Shown here: piece by piece, positions 1-10,699 of the stretch
How the letters are laid out: each line of letters starts with the position of its first letter
Position numbering within the stretch: the first letter of the stretch is position 1
Assembly: GCA_905331475.1 (NCBI GenBank)
Contig: CAJNYU010001443.1
Location: 88,503 to 152,502, forward strand
Reading direction: 5' to 3'
From: Rotaria socialis
Taxonomy: Eukaryota; Rotifera; Eurotatoria; Philodinida; Philodinidae
Length of the DNA: 64,000 nt
Position numbers and translations under genes: made by a program
The notes under the pieces: model-generated
Told to the model about the DNA's origin: nothing
The model's database searches: none
What the model saw: the letters and a program-made list of their open reading frames with translations, nothing else

Positions 1-62
1 GGAGTACACAAAAAGATGATGAAAATTTTCTATTCTAAATAAGATGAGTTTTGTTTATTTTT

Positions 63-240
63 CATTAGAACTAAGTAGATACAGTTTCTCTTTTGACAAC
101 GTTTTTCTTCTCGTCTTTCTTGCACTAGCTAATTTAAGTTTTTTCTTGCCAACAACAAAATCAGCCAATAAATCTAAATGTTGTTCAAGTGGTAAACGTC
201 CAGTTTCGTATGCCTGCTTTATTTCAGCTAATTTCGGGTG
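63..240 (-). CDS. C-terminal coding-like fragment, unrecognised
   Basis: The minus strand stays open for about 58 codons, from the C-rich tract near 240 down to a TAA at about 63. The reading is lysine- and leucine-rich and helical, with a stretch reading LEQHLDLLADFVVGKKKLK followed by a basic tail. Composition and codon use look like the end of a real protein rather than a chance frame. No family is recognised. Its upstream part runs straight into the inverted telomere-like tracts at 236-302, so it may be a gene cut off at a breakpoint. An artefactual frame is the alternative. Confidence 0.35.
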
Positions 241-302
241 TGGGTGTGAGCGTGGGTGTTGATTTCCATTTGACAGCCATAGTCACACACCCACACCCAC
301 AC
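236..302. repeat. Inverted pair of telomere-like GT-rich tracts
   Basis: A G-rich tract (gggtgtgggtgtgagcgtgg, 236-255, continuing to 259) faces a C-rich tract (cacacacccacacccacac, 284-302) across 24 bp. Both are imperfect runs of TGTGGG-type units, the telomere repeat reported for bdelloid rotifers. The two tracts are in opposite orientation. A third such tract lies at 31524-31540. Confidence 0.6.
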
Positions 303-764
303 TTGATCAATGAAGTTAATTTAAGTCAATAGTTTCTACAGGAGTTGTCAGAATGGATTTTTAGATCCTTAATATCAATCTTTCGGTATTTAAAAATGTA
401 AAATTATGATATTACAAATTAGTTGACTTTTAAAACCTCTTCAAAACGCTTCATTTGAATCCCATTTTCACGAAAAATATTTTCTTTCAGCTTACAATAT
501 TTATCCGTAGTAAATAACCAAACTATCATAGTACCAATTCCTATTTTTCTGAAAACAGGACTCTATAATTTTATATTTTAAAAAATGTTTAAAATTTTAA
601 AGTCAAAAATTCTTTTTTGTTAACTTGAGCTGATGCTCATTATTTTGTTCAACGCAATGTCAGAAGAAATAAGGCATTTCAAAATCGAATATTTGTCTTA
701 AGAGTCACTTTTTTATGAAGTATTTTTATCTTCAATTTATATATTCAAGAAGAATAGAAAAATA

Positions 765-1270
765 TTTCTCACCAGGTTTTAAAGGATCCATGAATTTTTT
801 GAATCCAGCCTTTTGGAAATCTCCGAAGGCTCTCGAATCTTTAATAATAGCGTCGACAGCTAGAGAGTCTAACTTTTTTTCTCTATTTTTGATAAAATAA
901 CGGTGGTTGTAGATGAGCGTGACGATAAAATTGAACCAAACTGTTTAAGATTATGCCGTTGAGCTAAATGACGTTTAAGATTTGATGTTCGATAATTAGG
1001 TGTTAATAATTCTTCTGCACATAATAAACATTTAGCTTTTAAACGAGTGACATTAATGCAGCGTTCAAAGTATTCCCAAACATTAGATTTTAATAATGGA
1101 AGTCCTGTAAGATCTCCTGGTGTTACGACTGTTGTTGTTGCTGCTGCTGCTGCTGCTGCCGATAGCGGTAGTAGTGATGAATTAACAGATGATGTTGAAG
1201 GTAACGTATCCCTACTTTCATTATCTGATAAAAATGAACGAGAATCAAGAGTGCAACGACGTGTCCTCAT
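765..1270 (-). pseudogene. BED zinc-finger / hAT transposase remnant
   Basis: From a start at 1270 the minus strand gives about 130 codons. A Ser- and Ala-rich head (alanine run from GCT/GCA repeats) is followed by a BED-type finger: VWEYFERC, then CLLCAEE and HLAQRHN, i.e. C-x2-C and H-x4-H ligands. The frame stops at 869. One base away, the other frame continues as LDSLAVDAII, DSRAFGDFQKAGFKKF and PLKPG, the typical hAT segment after the finger (a short helical region ending in an IADSRPFSFVENEGF-like motif). The two frames meet at a homopolymer (T7 on the plus strand, 874-880), so a single-base slip separates them. After PLKPG a GTGAGA donor is visible, but no convincing next exon. This is probably a dead or domesticated hAT element; a sequencing error in the T run is the alternative. 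Confidence 0.65.
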
Positions 1271-1309
1271 TTATAAGTACAAGATAAGTATCCTCGTAAT
1301 TAGATAAAT

Positions 1310-2890
1310 CAATTTGCTTGAACAATTTTTATGTTCAAATTAGAAAAAAAAGTATTCGGGAGACGTTTCTTTCGATATATATATATAGAGAGAGAGAGCG
1401 AGAGAGAGAAATACGCCACGCACACATATATATATATCGTGACCCATTTAGTAAATTGTAACCTCCGATACCAACTTTGATACCATACAAACCAGAAATT
1501 AATTGCAGTACTCAGAGTAGAGTCATGCAAATGACTTTTATACAGGTTGCTGACATTGAATATTATTCTAAACTGTCATTCACGAAAATTGGCATCAAAG
1601 CCTATTATCATTACTCCACTTACATATCTCTGTCAAGTTATACATAGCATGAAGAAGAGAAACAAATCGCTTGGGCTCCAAAAAGAGATTCAATCTACAT
1701 TTCCGACAATAAAGATGTATCCAACAAAATTTTATGCAGCGTGTTGTAAAATGGTATGACTATCTATTTAACGATAGTTAAGTTAAAGACACGGATTTTA
1801 CTTTATTTAAAACCTAGTAAGAATATGTAAATAAAATAAAATAATATATTCGATATTTATTTAAAATTTCATGAATCACAATCTAGAGTACGATGGACTT
1901 GTAATTATTCTATGTAGAAGTCAACCAGTATGATGATCTCACAGTAGTGCATATAAAACTTTTCTAGTATTCTACTTAATACAATGCTGGATAATACAAG
2001 GGCAAAACATCAGATTGAAAAGTATCTTTCATCGAAGTTTTGCAGCTGATTTCCATTATTGAAAAAGTTATCTTCATAGAAACGTTACAATACCAAATAA
2101 CTATATTGTAGAGAGTAAGTTGTTCTATTAGGCTGTAATTTGTGTAACTAAAATTTCAATTTGAAAAAGGCGTTGATCAATTTACTGGAAAACATTTAAT
2201 GCAGTTACTCAGCATTATATATGGTTTCGTTGACGAATGAACTTATTTTCAATACTAGTAATTAATCGATCTGCTCTCCATTTCTGTTGTTTTGCCAAAG
2301 GAAACGAACTAATTCACTATGCGGCGTGTCCACGTAACGCGCTACTTCGTTGATCACGTTTTAAAAATTTATTTTTTCGATATAAACTGATCTAATCGTA
2401 TTTTCTGGTATAGTTGTTTTACGCTGATTGTGAATTTGGACTTTTTCCTTTAAAAAAATAGAATTTTGGCGTCGAAATCGGGTTTTAAAGTTTTTAAAAA
2501 CTGTATTTTCAATTTTCTAACCACGAAATTTAAAACAAAATGCAGAATAATATACCATTCGATGCAGAATTTGACTCTCTACAAAATGTCCTATTAATGT
2601 TTTACTCTCATTCTTCAGGACAACTTCTAAGCTGTTGTACAGTTTCTAGCTTACTAGACAATTATCGAGCTCGTATTTCGATGTAGCAACTTGATTTTTT
2701 TTACAGAAAGATATATGCAGGGCAGCGATCAATATGTATAAACATTAAATATTTTTAAGCATGTTAAGGGCTTAAAGTTTGGTCGACAAAAAAAGTGTCA
2801 CAGCGTTACGTTTGTTTTTTGCATTTTTAATCTGTGCGAAAATAGTTTACAAAAAATATTTTTCACTGCTTGAAAGCCCATTCAATTCTC
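1310..2890. other. No gene seen; TA/GA/CA microsatellite at 1371-1437
   Basis: AT-rich sequence with scattered stops in every frame. A compound simple repeat (TA, then GA, then CA/TA units) lies at about 1371-1437. No splice-consistent coding signal was found. Confidence 0.5.
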
Positions 2891-2894
2891 TACG

Positions 2895-3135
2895 AAACTG
2901 GCGCCATAAGCACCCATGTAATCTCAAAACACATTTTAGACGCAGTTAGATGCGCTTATGTTGTAAATTTTGGCGTCCTGATGCGTTTCGGTATCGAGTT
3001 ATGATAAAAACGCAGATAAAGGCGTTTGTAATTATCTTTTTAAACGCGTTTAAAGAACTTCGACGAGTTCATTAGCGTTAATCAGAGCAAACGTATACAA
3101 ACGCGTTTAAATGCCTATTTTAAAACGCGTGTGAA
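2895..3135. repeat. ACGCGTTTAAA word-repeat island
   Basis: A CpG-rich island in AT-rich DNA. The words ACGCGTTTAAA, GGCGTTTG and AAACGCG recur every 10-40 bp (for example near 3044, 3100 and 3123), in both orientations because ACGCGT is palindromic. It is non-coding. It resembles a second island at 5165-5440 and is probably part of a non-autonomous element whose ends I cannot fix. Confidence 0.45.
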
Positions 3136-3139
3136 CACA

Positions 3140-4690
3140 ATCTGTGTCTTTTCTTGTGTTAGATCTTGTACCACAATTGAAGCGCAATTCATTTGCTATC
3201 CAATAAGCACAGTAAAATCGACGAAGTAGATACAACGCGTTTCACGGAGGTATGAGTGAGCTCATGAAATGCCGAAAACGCGCTTCATTACACACTCTTT
3301 CCGAAACACAACTGAATTCATAGTTATATAGTAGGTACTGTCAATGAAGAGCGGTCAGACATGCAGCGAATCTAATATTTTTGGTTTTGAGGTTTTCGTT
3401 TTCGTTTTCATTTTGAAATACGTCGAAAAAGATTATATTTCGAAACTAAAACCAAAACTTCAAAACTAGTTTTGATTTTAGTTCATACCTAAGCATGATA
3501 AATATCTAAATCTGCATTTATACAAAAGTAGACTTGAGTACAACGGAGTTTACTCTAGTTAAAATGCTACATTGAACTAGGAGCAAAACCTTTGTGTTAC
3601 ATTTCGTCTTTGTAAGCTGCTAATTAGCGGTAAAAAAGAGTCCCTTATTGGTTCAGTTAAGCAAAAAAGAAATCTATGTAGTTTTATTGAATACGTATAT
3701 GATATCCATGATATTTTTTCTTTTGAACTCTAATATTCGGTCTTCGTTTATATATTGAGGATTGAATCAAATAAGGTTTGGTTTAACACATTGCTTTTAT
3801 CAAATGAGTATTTCTGTGATAATGCATTTCTATTCGAATGCTTTTATTAAAAATATTAGGCTATAAATACAACTGTATGCTTCTGTTTCCTTAAACTCGG
3901 ACGTAATTTCTGTTACACACACGATAGATTATTATCTTGACATCATTGTTAGGATTTTCATCATCATTGCCGTAAATAACTAAGTAAATTAGATGCGTAT
4001 TATGTTTTTACTTTCAAATGCTTTTAAAATAAAAACTGGACAAAAATGTTCTTTGATGCAGAGTTTAGTATAATTATCTTTATTGTTGCTTATAATGAAC
4101 AATGCTTCGAAGTAAAACTTATTTTATAAAGTTAAGAAAAACGAAAAAAAATGCACCGTAGCTATTTAAAAAATTCAAAACGAAGAATTTTTTTAATATT
4201 TTAATTCAAATATTGATCAATATTCTGTTCTAAAAAAAAACAAATTAAGTAAGTATAAAAAATTCTTAATACTATAAGATCATTCATTCTATTTCCGATG
4301 GATGACTTAAAAGATTACAGTATGACGGTTATGAAAAAATACACAAACAAGATTTTTTAATTTTATGTGTTGTGATATATCGTTTTCATTGTCTATAAAA
4401 AAAAATAGTTGTTATAGTGTCCTTATACTGATGGATAAAATGTTAATTAATATTATTACACTGCGTATATGTACATTTATACCGTTCAAAGACAGATATA
4501 TTTGTTTTTCTTAATTTTTTCAGTAACCAAAATTTTGAATTTTTTCCCACTGTTATTTCATGGATACAAAGAATGCCTTATCTTAATTTCATTAAAATAA
4601 ATATCCTAGCTATATTTATTTTAAAAAGCAAGACATGTCAAAAGCATTGTAAAACGATTAATTCATGTGATTCATGAAGATGATAACAAT
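3140..4690. other. No gene seen
   Basis: Strongly AT-rich, with many stops in all frames and no exon-like segments bounded by plausible splice sites. A weak inverted repeat of GGTTTTGAGGTTTTCG-like text lies around 3378-3475. Confidence 0.45.
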
Positions 4691-4696
4691 ATCAAG

Positions 4697-4769
4697 CAAT
4701 GTATGACTCAGCGCAAGCTATGTTCGGCTTGTAATCAACTGTTCATGGATTCAAATCTTGGTTCACGCT
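4697..4769 (+). other. tRNA-like segment (degenerate, Thr-UGU-like)
   Basis: The segment contains TGACTCAGCGCAAGC (A-box-like), CTTGTAA in the position of a Thr UGU anticodon loop, and GGATTCAAATC (B-box-like) at tRNA spacing. The anticodon and T stems pair poorly and the acceptor stem does not close, so this is not a convincing functional tRNA. It could be a tRNA pseudogene or the head of a tRNA-derived SINE. It sits directly against the foldback element at 4772. Confidence 0.3.
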
Positions 4770-4771
4770 AT

Positions 4772-5057
4772 CCCAGGTCGAACATACACGGTCGTATATG
4801 ACGGTAAATCGCCGTATTTGGCCGTATTACATGGCTCCGTATTACGATCGTAAATCTCCGTGCCGTATACGGCGAAATACGGCGCTTTACGGTCGTTTTT
4901 GATCGTATTTCACCGTATTACGACACGGAGATTTACGATCGTAATACGGAGCCATGTAATACGGCCAAATACGGCGATTTACCGTCGTATACGGCAGAAA
5001 ACGGCCGTATACGGCCCGTATTTCACCGTATACGGACGTCGTAAAGCTCGTCCTGGG
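4772..5057. mobile_element. CCCAGGTC-ended foldback MITE with ACGGCCGTA core
   Basis: A 286-bp non-coding element that starts CCCAGGTCGAACAT and ends GCTCGTCCTGGG. Inside it, a run of about 60 bp starting CGGTAAATCGCCGTATTTGG is repeated as its exact inverse (ending GGCGATTTACCG), with about 60 bp between the arms. The whole core is built from repeated CGTATT, TACGG and ACGGCCGTA words. The same termini recur at 9745-9806, 52326-52620 and 54725-54796. No clear target duplication is visible. Confidence 0.75.
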
Positions 5058-5164
5058 ATCGTTGGAAAAATTACCACTCTGTTGCTCATGGCATGTGGGT
5101 GTTATATCATAGTTTAATATGATTCATCGGCTCAATTCTGACAGTGTTGATAATTTTTAATTTT

Positions 5165-5440
5165 TTGGAGGGGAAAAAGTAAACGTGTTCTAACGCATCT
5201 TTTATCCAGAGGAGTTTAGGCACGTTCCCACGCTTGAAAATGTTGCATTTTGGACGAGTCCTAACGCGTCTTCCAATGCAAATGACTTTTGATACGTTTG
5301 GGTAATGAACGAGTGTAGACGCGTCAGGTTACCCTGGATGTGTCTGCGCCCCCGAAAATGTTGCATTCTAGATGCGTCCTGGTGCGTGAAGTGCCATCGT
5401 TCACAAACGCTCAGAGATGCGTTGGGATTCGAAAAAAAGT
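5165..5440. repeat. GCGTC-rich word-repeat island
   Basis: Imperfect direct repeats of GAAAATGTTGCATT followed by CTAACGCGTC or GATGCGTCCTGG-like text occur near 5236 and 5353, with many further ACGCGTC words. Frames that are open here follow the repeat rather than a protein. The island is similar in character to 2895-3135. Confidence 0.4.
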
Positions 5441-6165
5441 TACATGAGACTTCATTTGAAGAAATGATTTGTCAAAAAATTAGAGCTTTATAAGCAGCCT
5501 TAGAAAAAAGGTCTTTTTTACCACAATGTTACGCGATGATAAAACCTTTCTAGAAGCGCGAGTTCAGTCAGGCTAGGTCATCCTTTCAACATAAATAGAG
5601 TATGATAAGCTGCGTCGAATGACGTTTGAACGATCTTATTAGCTCTTATACCTTTCGAGATAATTGCAACACAATTTGTCAAAATGTCACAGCTTTACGT
5701 TTGGACAAGCCGTATGACACTTTTTATTTATTACGCATTGAATATTTCTCCATATTAGTTCAATTATTTATCTTTATAATGCTGAATTCCTCACTAAAAT
5801 ATTTGATTGGTTTATAGTTTAAGTGATAACAATTTGCAGAAGGTTGGAAGCACTGTATTGATATTTGAACCTTTGCATTAACACTGAAGAAAATTTATGT
5901 ATTGGCTAATTTCTTCGTAGTGTAATTATTGAAAACGACAATGATCATCAGATGTTACTCTAAATTTTTTCATTGAAGTTGTCTTGATTGTCTTCACATG
6001 ACTGACTAACATGACAATTCTCAAACTTTGATTCAGATCGTCAATTGAACTCTTTTTTTTCTCACATTGAAGTACAACGAATAGGTTTCTAGTTTAATAA
6101 ACTCATGACTTTTGCTTCATATAGCTAATATTATCTACTAACTGAATATTTATCTATTGATATGG
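5441..6165. other. No gene seen
   Basis: AT-rich sequence with no supported exon, RNA gene or repeat boundary. Confidence 0.4.
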
Positions 6166-6458
6166 TTATCATGCATCGGCGGGTCACCAGAGGGCAATTG
6201 GTGGCAATTTCCACACCTAAAAAAATATTGTGGTACATGAAGAATTATTAGTGGATATATCCAAGGGTGTCGCGATAGCTGGGAGATGAGACGGGGTGTG
6301 ATTCGCCACAAATATTCAAAAATTGTCTTGCATTGTATTTCACAAAATGAAATGTATGGTACCTTAAGAATAATTCACAAATGTCTTTTTAAAAAAATTG
6401 GTATTATTATTTATTGCCACACCTCCATATGAGACGCTGACCCGCCGATGTTATCATG
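6166..6458. mobile_element. Non-autonomous hAT-type MITE with perfect 8-bp TSD
   Basis: The element at 6174-6450 (277 bp) begins CATCGGCGGGTCA and ends with its exact inverse TGACCCGCCGATG, a 13-bp terminal inverted repeat. It is flanked by identical 8-bp direct repeats TTATCATG (6166-6173 and 6451-6458), the target-site signature of hAT transposases. It has no coding capacity. An internal stretch (about 6263-6360, ending TTGCATTGTATTTCACAAAA) is shared with the middle nested element at 32430-32796, so it probably carries an older insertion. Confidence 0.85.
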
Positions 6459-6459
6459 T

Positions 6460-7209
6460 TCTTAAATGTACAGCGTAAGTCTAATTTCAGAATAGTATGA
6501 TAAAAGTAAGATCAGCTAAGAATTTTGAAAGAAAATTCATGATAACTTATATTTACCATTAGAAAATTGCTTGAAAAGTTTTTTTTTTAAAGTTATGGCA
6601 AGCTTGACATATGTTATAAAAATTTCATGAGTTTTAACAATGAATGCTAAAATATTTTTATGGTTACTACAAGAAAAAAACTAATAAACTGAAGTATATA
6701 ATACTCCCAGGAGATAATTATCATAAAGATTCATAATCTTATTTCCTTCGGTTTATTGTTAATGACCAATGTGTTTCATATAGATAGGCACAACTACTTA
6801 TACGATCGTTTTTTTGTATATTTTTGCTCATATTTTCTTCAAAAATAACTATTTTCAAGTTTACTGGAACAAAGAGCTATTTCTAGAAAACAAAACCTAA
6901 TCTTTCACTCATCTGCAACAGGCTTAAAATTCATACATCGTTCTTAAGAATGTTTTTCAAAGTTCGATAAAATTTGATTCAAATTATTTCACTGTTTACT
7001 CGCTCCGGTTTACTGTATATAGAAATATTACGATTCGTGGTGTCTAATAAATATACACAAAATTGATTTTTGTGACTACTCGCTACACCTTACGCTTTTG
7101 CCATTGAACAAATGCAAGTTTTCTTTTTCAGTTATAATAAATAAAATATGATGCAATAGCTTGTTTCTTTCTTTTCTATTACATGCTTTTAAGAAAATAA
7201 GTTTTTTCT

Positions 7210-7245
<36 letters not shown>

Positions 7246-7375
7246 GATAATGATGATGATGATGATGACATGGTAAAGTAAATAGCTCTTCGTATATTAT
7301 ATATAATGGCACAAACATAGAAATGTTGATTTCTTTTTAAAAGTTACTCATTTTACGTCACAGTCAACGACTATA
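6460..7375. other. No gene seen; CT and GAT microsatellites at 7211-7268
   Basis: AT-rich DNA with a (CT)n tract from about 7211 followed by (GAT)n to about 7268. It probably contains the promoter of the Ly6-like gene that starts at 7376, but no TATA or other site stands out. Confidence 0.4.
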
Positions 7376-7821
7376 ATGAAGCATAGTCTTACTCTTTTCT
7401 TGCTTGTTCTCTGCTACATAATGTCCCAAAGTAACTATTTATTCTTTCTCTTAAATTTAGCAGATCTACTTTGATTACGAATTCATTAAGGTAATGGACT
7501 TCAATGTAGAGTATGTGAAGAAAGTGGATCGTGTTTATTTGCGCAACATACCAGAATACGTGACTGTGAAAATTATGATGATCTTTGTTATTCCTGGTTT
7601 TATCGCAGTGGTAAATAATTTGTTTTTGTGTATTTGAGTTTATACTTTTTTGTTTCTGCTAAATAGGAAGTGACACTGGAGTTCTACGTAATTGTCTATC
7701 AGTTAAGTCTCCTGAATATAATTTAATCAAAAAATTAATCGGTAATACAGAAAGAACCTGTCGAAAACGTTTACGTGGACTTGATTGCTTTGCGATGTGT
7801 TCGACCGATTTGTGCAATTAA
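7376..7821 (+). CDS. Secreted Ly6/uPAR-like cysteine-rich protein, 109 aa
   Basis: Three exons join in phase: 7376-7430, 7491-7610 and 7667-7821, with introns of 60 and 56 bp and GT-AG ends. Exon 1 encodes a hydrophobic signal peptide (MKHSLTLFLLVLCYIMSQ). The mature part opens LQCRVCEESGSC and closes CSTDLCN just before the TAA, the start and end hallmarks of the Ly6/uPAR three-finger fold (L-x-C-x2-C at the front, C-x4-CN at the back). About ten cysteines are spread between. No hydrophobic GPI-signal tail follows CN, so a secreted form is likely. Members of the family act as extracellular ligands or receptor modulators; the specific role here is unknown. An AATAAA lies at 7906-7911, after a TA microsatellite. 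The short exons hide the gene from simple reading-frame scans. Confidence 0.8.
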
Positions 7822-7835
7822 AATGTAGACCTATA

Positions 7836-7838
<3 letters not shown>

Positions 7839-7868
<30 letters not shown>
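7839..7868. repeat. (AT)n microsatellite in the Ly6-like 3' UTR
   Basis: About 15 uninterrupted AT units, 18 bp after the stop codon of the Ly6-like gene and before its AATAAA at 7906. Confidence 0.8.
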
Positions 7869-7870
<2 letters not shown>

Positions 7871-7973
7871 CTGTACTACAGTATTCTTTTTTTTCTTTCA
7901 TACTGAATAAACCGCGAGATCAATCCCATAAAATCTTTGTCGTTTTTGTTTCTCAAATGTAATCAGTTTGTAT

Positions 7974-10682
7974 AGAGTAGAGTGAGGCTATTGCATATGA
8001 AAAATCGCTCTTCTTTTCTGTACCTATCATAACTCGGTCAATTTTAAGAATTCTTTTCTAATTTTTTTAACGGCTAGTTAAATGTCTTCTCTACAAACTT
8101 GTGTAAAAATTACCAAAAACAGATTATCGAAAGTTGTTGAATCGTTCTTGTACTAGTAGCCTCTACAAATAATATGTAATTGCATCATATGGAGTATAAT
8201 TCCAAATAATAGCTGCGTGATGTGGGTTAATTGCATATTCCCAGCTATTTTACATGGAATCACTTAAAATCGGTTTCCTCATCACCCTTAAAAGATTGAT
8301 TAATTACGGTTTCACAGATCGATGGAGAAAGTGATTTTCTTCAAACGGTGAGAATCTTACTGTTAGGCTTATCATAATGTTCCAACAGTTATCNCGTGTT
8401 TCACATTTTAATCCCACAGGCATTGCGCTAACAGCTTTTTTCTTTTCAAAAATAAACTAAAAAATAACAATTACAGTTATGAATAAACAATTGTTTGCGA
8501 AAATTTTCGATTTTTATGGAAATTTGTCCGAAAATAAAAATGTTATGTCTAGAATTCTGTTCGTTTCCTCTTTGCACTCACATTACGGCTATTCAGACAG
8601 ATGCTATGTACTAGTCAATTCGTTTTGTATGAAATGACGAGAAGAAAAGAATAAAAATAGTTCCACTACACCGTAAATATTTGTTGATCGTTTGTTTTTT
8701 TAATTTTATAACAACTACCACTGTTTGAATACATTCATTGTTTAAAAAAAGATATTAATTATATATAATCACATTTGTAAACGAAACTCAGGGATTGTAG
8801 TGCCCTGTCTAAAACTTTGAAGAATAGACAGGTCACATTTTGGGGGGGAAAATCAGGAATATTGATACAAATCAGAACATTTTAAGTCTTATCATGGTAT
8901 TTTTGTTCAGGATGGAACTTTCATAAAAGTATGTTGATCAATAGTAGCACATTGAAATCATTAGTTAATTCTTTTTCAAATAGTTAAAAGTGTTTGAAAG
9001 AAAATTTAGTAAATCGACTCAAGTGTTACAATAAGGAAATACAATATTTAATATAGCTAGGTATTCTCGGAAACTGTATGATATCGATATCGCCGAAGTA
9101 CTGGTGATGATCACTAGTGATACAATAGTTCCTTTCAAAATCAATTAAGTCGAAATAATCGAAACTTAAATTGATTAAAAATAAGAAGACTGGTCGCAAT
9201 AAATAAAAATTTTACGATCTTTTTTCCTTTGATAGGAAATATTCAATAAATAGTTCCATAAAGTTTCAAGTAAAGTTTTGTATAACAGAGTAACACGTGA
9301 AAATGACGTGAATGTGATCTGATCGACGTAAATATTGAAAAACAGGGATTTCAATCAAAAGAACGACAACGAGGATACATCGTAACAAAATCTGTAAAAA
9401 TGTATCGCTGCAAGATCTGAAAACTAATCAAACTACAACGAAGAAGCAGATGCTATGATACCATTAAATTGCGTATCGAGATTTCAACGTCATAATACCC
9501 GTATAATTCATTTTGTGTTATTATACTCCAAAATTATCCACATCGATACTTTAACGTATAATTATGTGCTATAAGTTGAAGACTTCGAGTTGTTTTGGTG
9601 TATTATTCTTAGGAAATCAAAGTCGTTATGCTTGAACATAATACACCTGAATAAATCCAATTCCTCGACTGGAAGCATACAGTTATATGTTAGGGTGATA
9701 AACTGAATATGTGCCGAACGCTTGATAAGCTCTGAAGCATATTCCCCAGGTCAATCATCCTGAGTCGTAAACGGCCGTATCTAGCTGTCGTAATGCTCGA
9801 CCTGGGTCGGTAGGATTGAGTGCAGTAAACGTCGTCGTTACTGGGTGTAACAGGATTTCTGCTATCACTCCATATTTGTAATATTGTTTTTATTTTGAAT
9901 ATTACATGCAATAATAATGAATCTTTGAAAAAAATCTGTTATTGTAAAATCACGCTAATCCCAATTATGTAAAATTCGAAAATTTTCGCAAAAAATTGTT
10001 TATTCATAACTGTAATTGTTATTTTTTAGTTTAGTTTTGAAAAGAAAAAGCGGCAATTGATCTACATTAATATGAATTCATTTTTTATATCTTTTAAGTG
10101 CCGAACAATTTTGAACAGCACCTACACGTTTATCAAAAACTGATTTACGTCATATTTGAATTTTCTCAGTCATTTTAGCTAGCTATCTGCAATTACCCCA
10201 CTCTTTCTGTACGTGTATGCAATTACCTCAATTGGGGGAAAAGCATAAAATTTTATTTCGATAACTGTTGGAACATTATGATAAGCCTAACAGTAAGATT
10301 CTCACCGTTTGAAGAAAATCACTTTCTCCATCGATCTGTGAAACAGTAATTAATCAATCTTTTAAGGGTGACGAGGAAACCGATTTTAAGCGATTCCATG
10401 TAAAATAGCTGGGAATATGCAATTACCCCACATCACACAGCTATTATTTGCAATTATCCCATATGAGACAATTGCATATTATTTGTAGGGGCTACTAAAT
10501 TAGTACAAGAACGATTCAACAATTTTCGATTATCTGTTTTTGGTAATTTTTACACAAGTTTGTAGAGAAGACATTTAACTAGCCGTTTAAAAAAAATAGA
10601 AAAGAATTCTTAAAATTGACCGAGTTATGATAGGTACAGAAAAGAAGAGCGATTTTCATATGCGATAGCCGCACTCTACTCT
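7974..10682. mobile_element. Large foldback element with 0.5-0.7 kb inverted arms
   Basis: The left arm (7974 to about 8516) and right arm (about 9970-10682) are inverse copies. The left begins AGAGTAGAGTGAGGCTATTG and the right ends with the near-inverse, closing CACTCTACTCT. The right arm has about 190 bp more than the left, and a single undetermined base in the left arm (8394) suggests a collapsed join. The arms repeat a GCAATTACCCCAC-like word. The 1.45-kb centre shows no transposase reading and itself carries a small CCCAGGTC element (9745-9806). No target duplication is evident. The right end abuts the 5' end of the broken aminotransferase gene at 10700. Confidence 0.75.
9745..9806. mobile_element. 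Short CCCAGGTC-ended element
   Basis: 62 bp with termini CCCAGGTCAATCAT and ATGCTCGACCTGGG and a core containing ACGGCCGTAT. These are the same termini and core word as the 286-bp element at 4772, without the long internal hairpin. It lies inside the large foldback element. Confidence 0.65.
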
Positions 10683-10699
10683 AGTGAAAGAAAAGAAGA

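Noticed and set aside
1547..1759. 70-codon frame containing LGLQKEIQSTFPTIKMYPTK
   Set aside because: Some protein-like text, but no start context, splice partner or family match; too weak to call.
4860..5117. 85-codon frame through the CGTATT-rich element
   Set aside because: The frame follows the hairpin repeat, with Arg/Thr/Tyr periodicity set by the repeated word. Not a protein.
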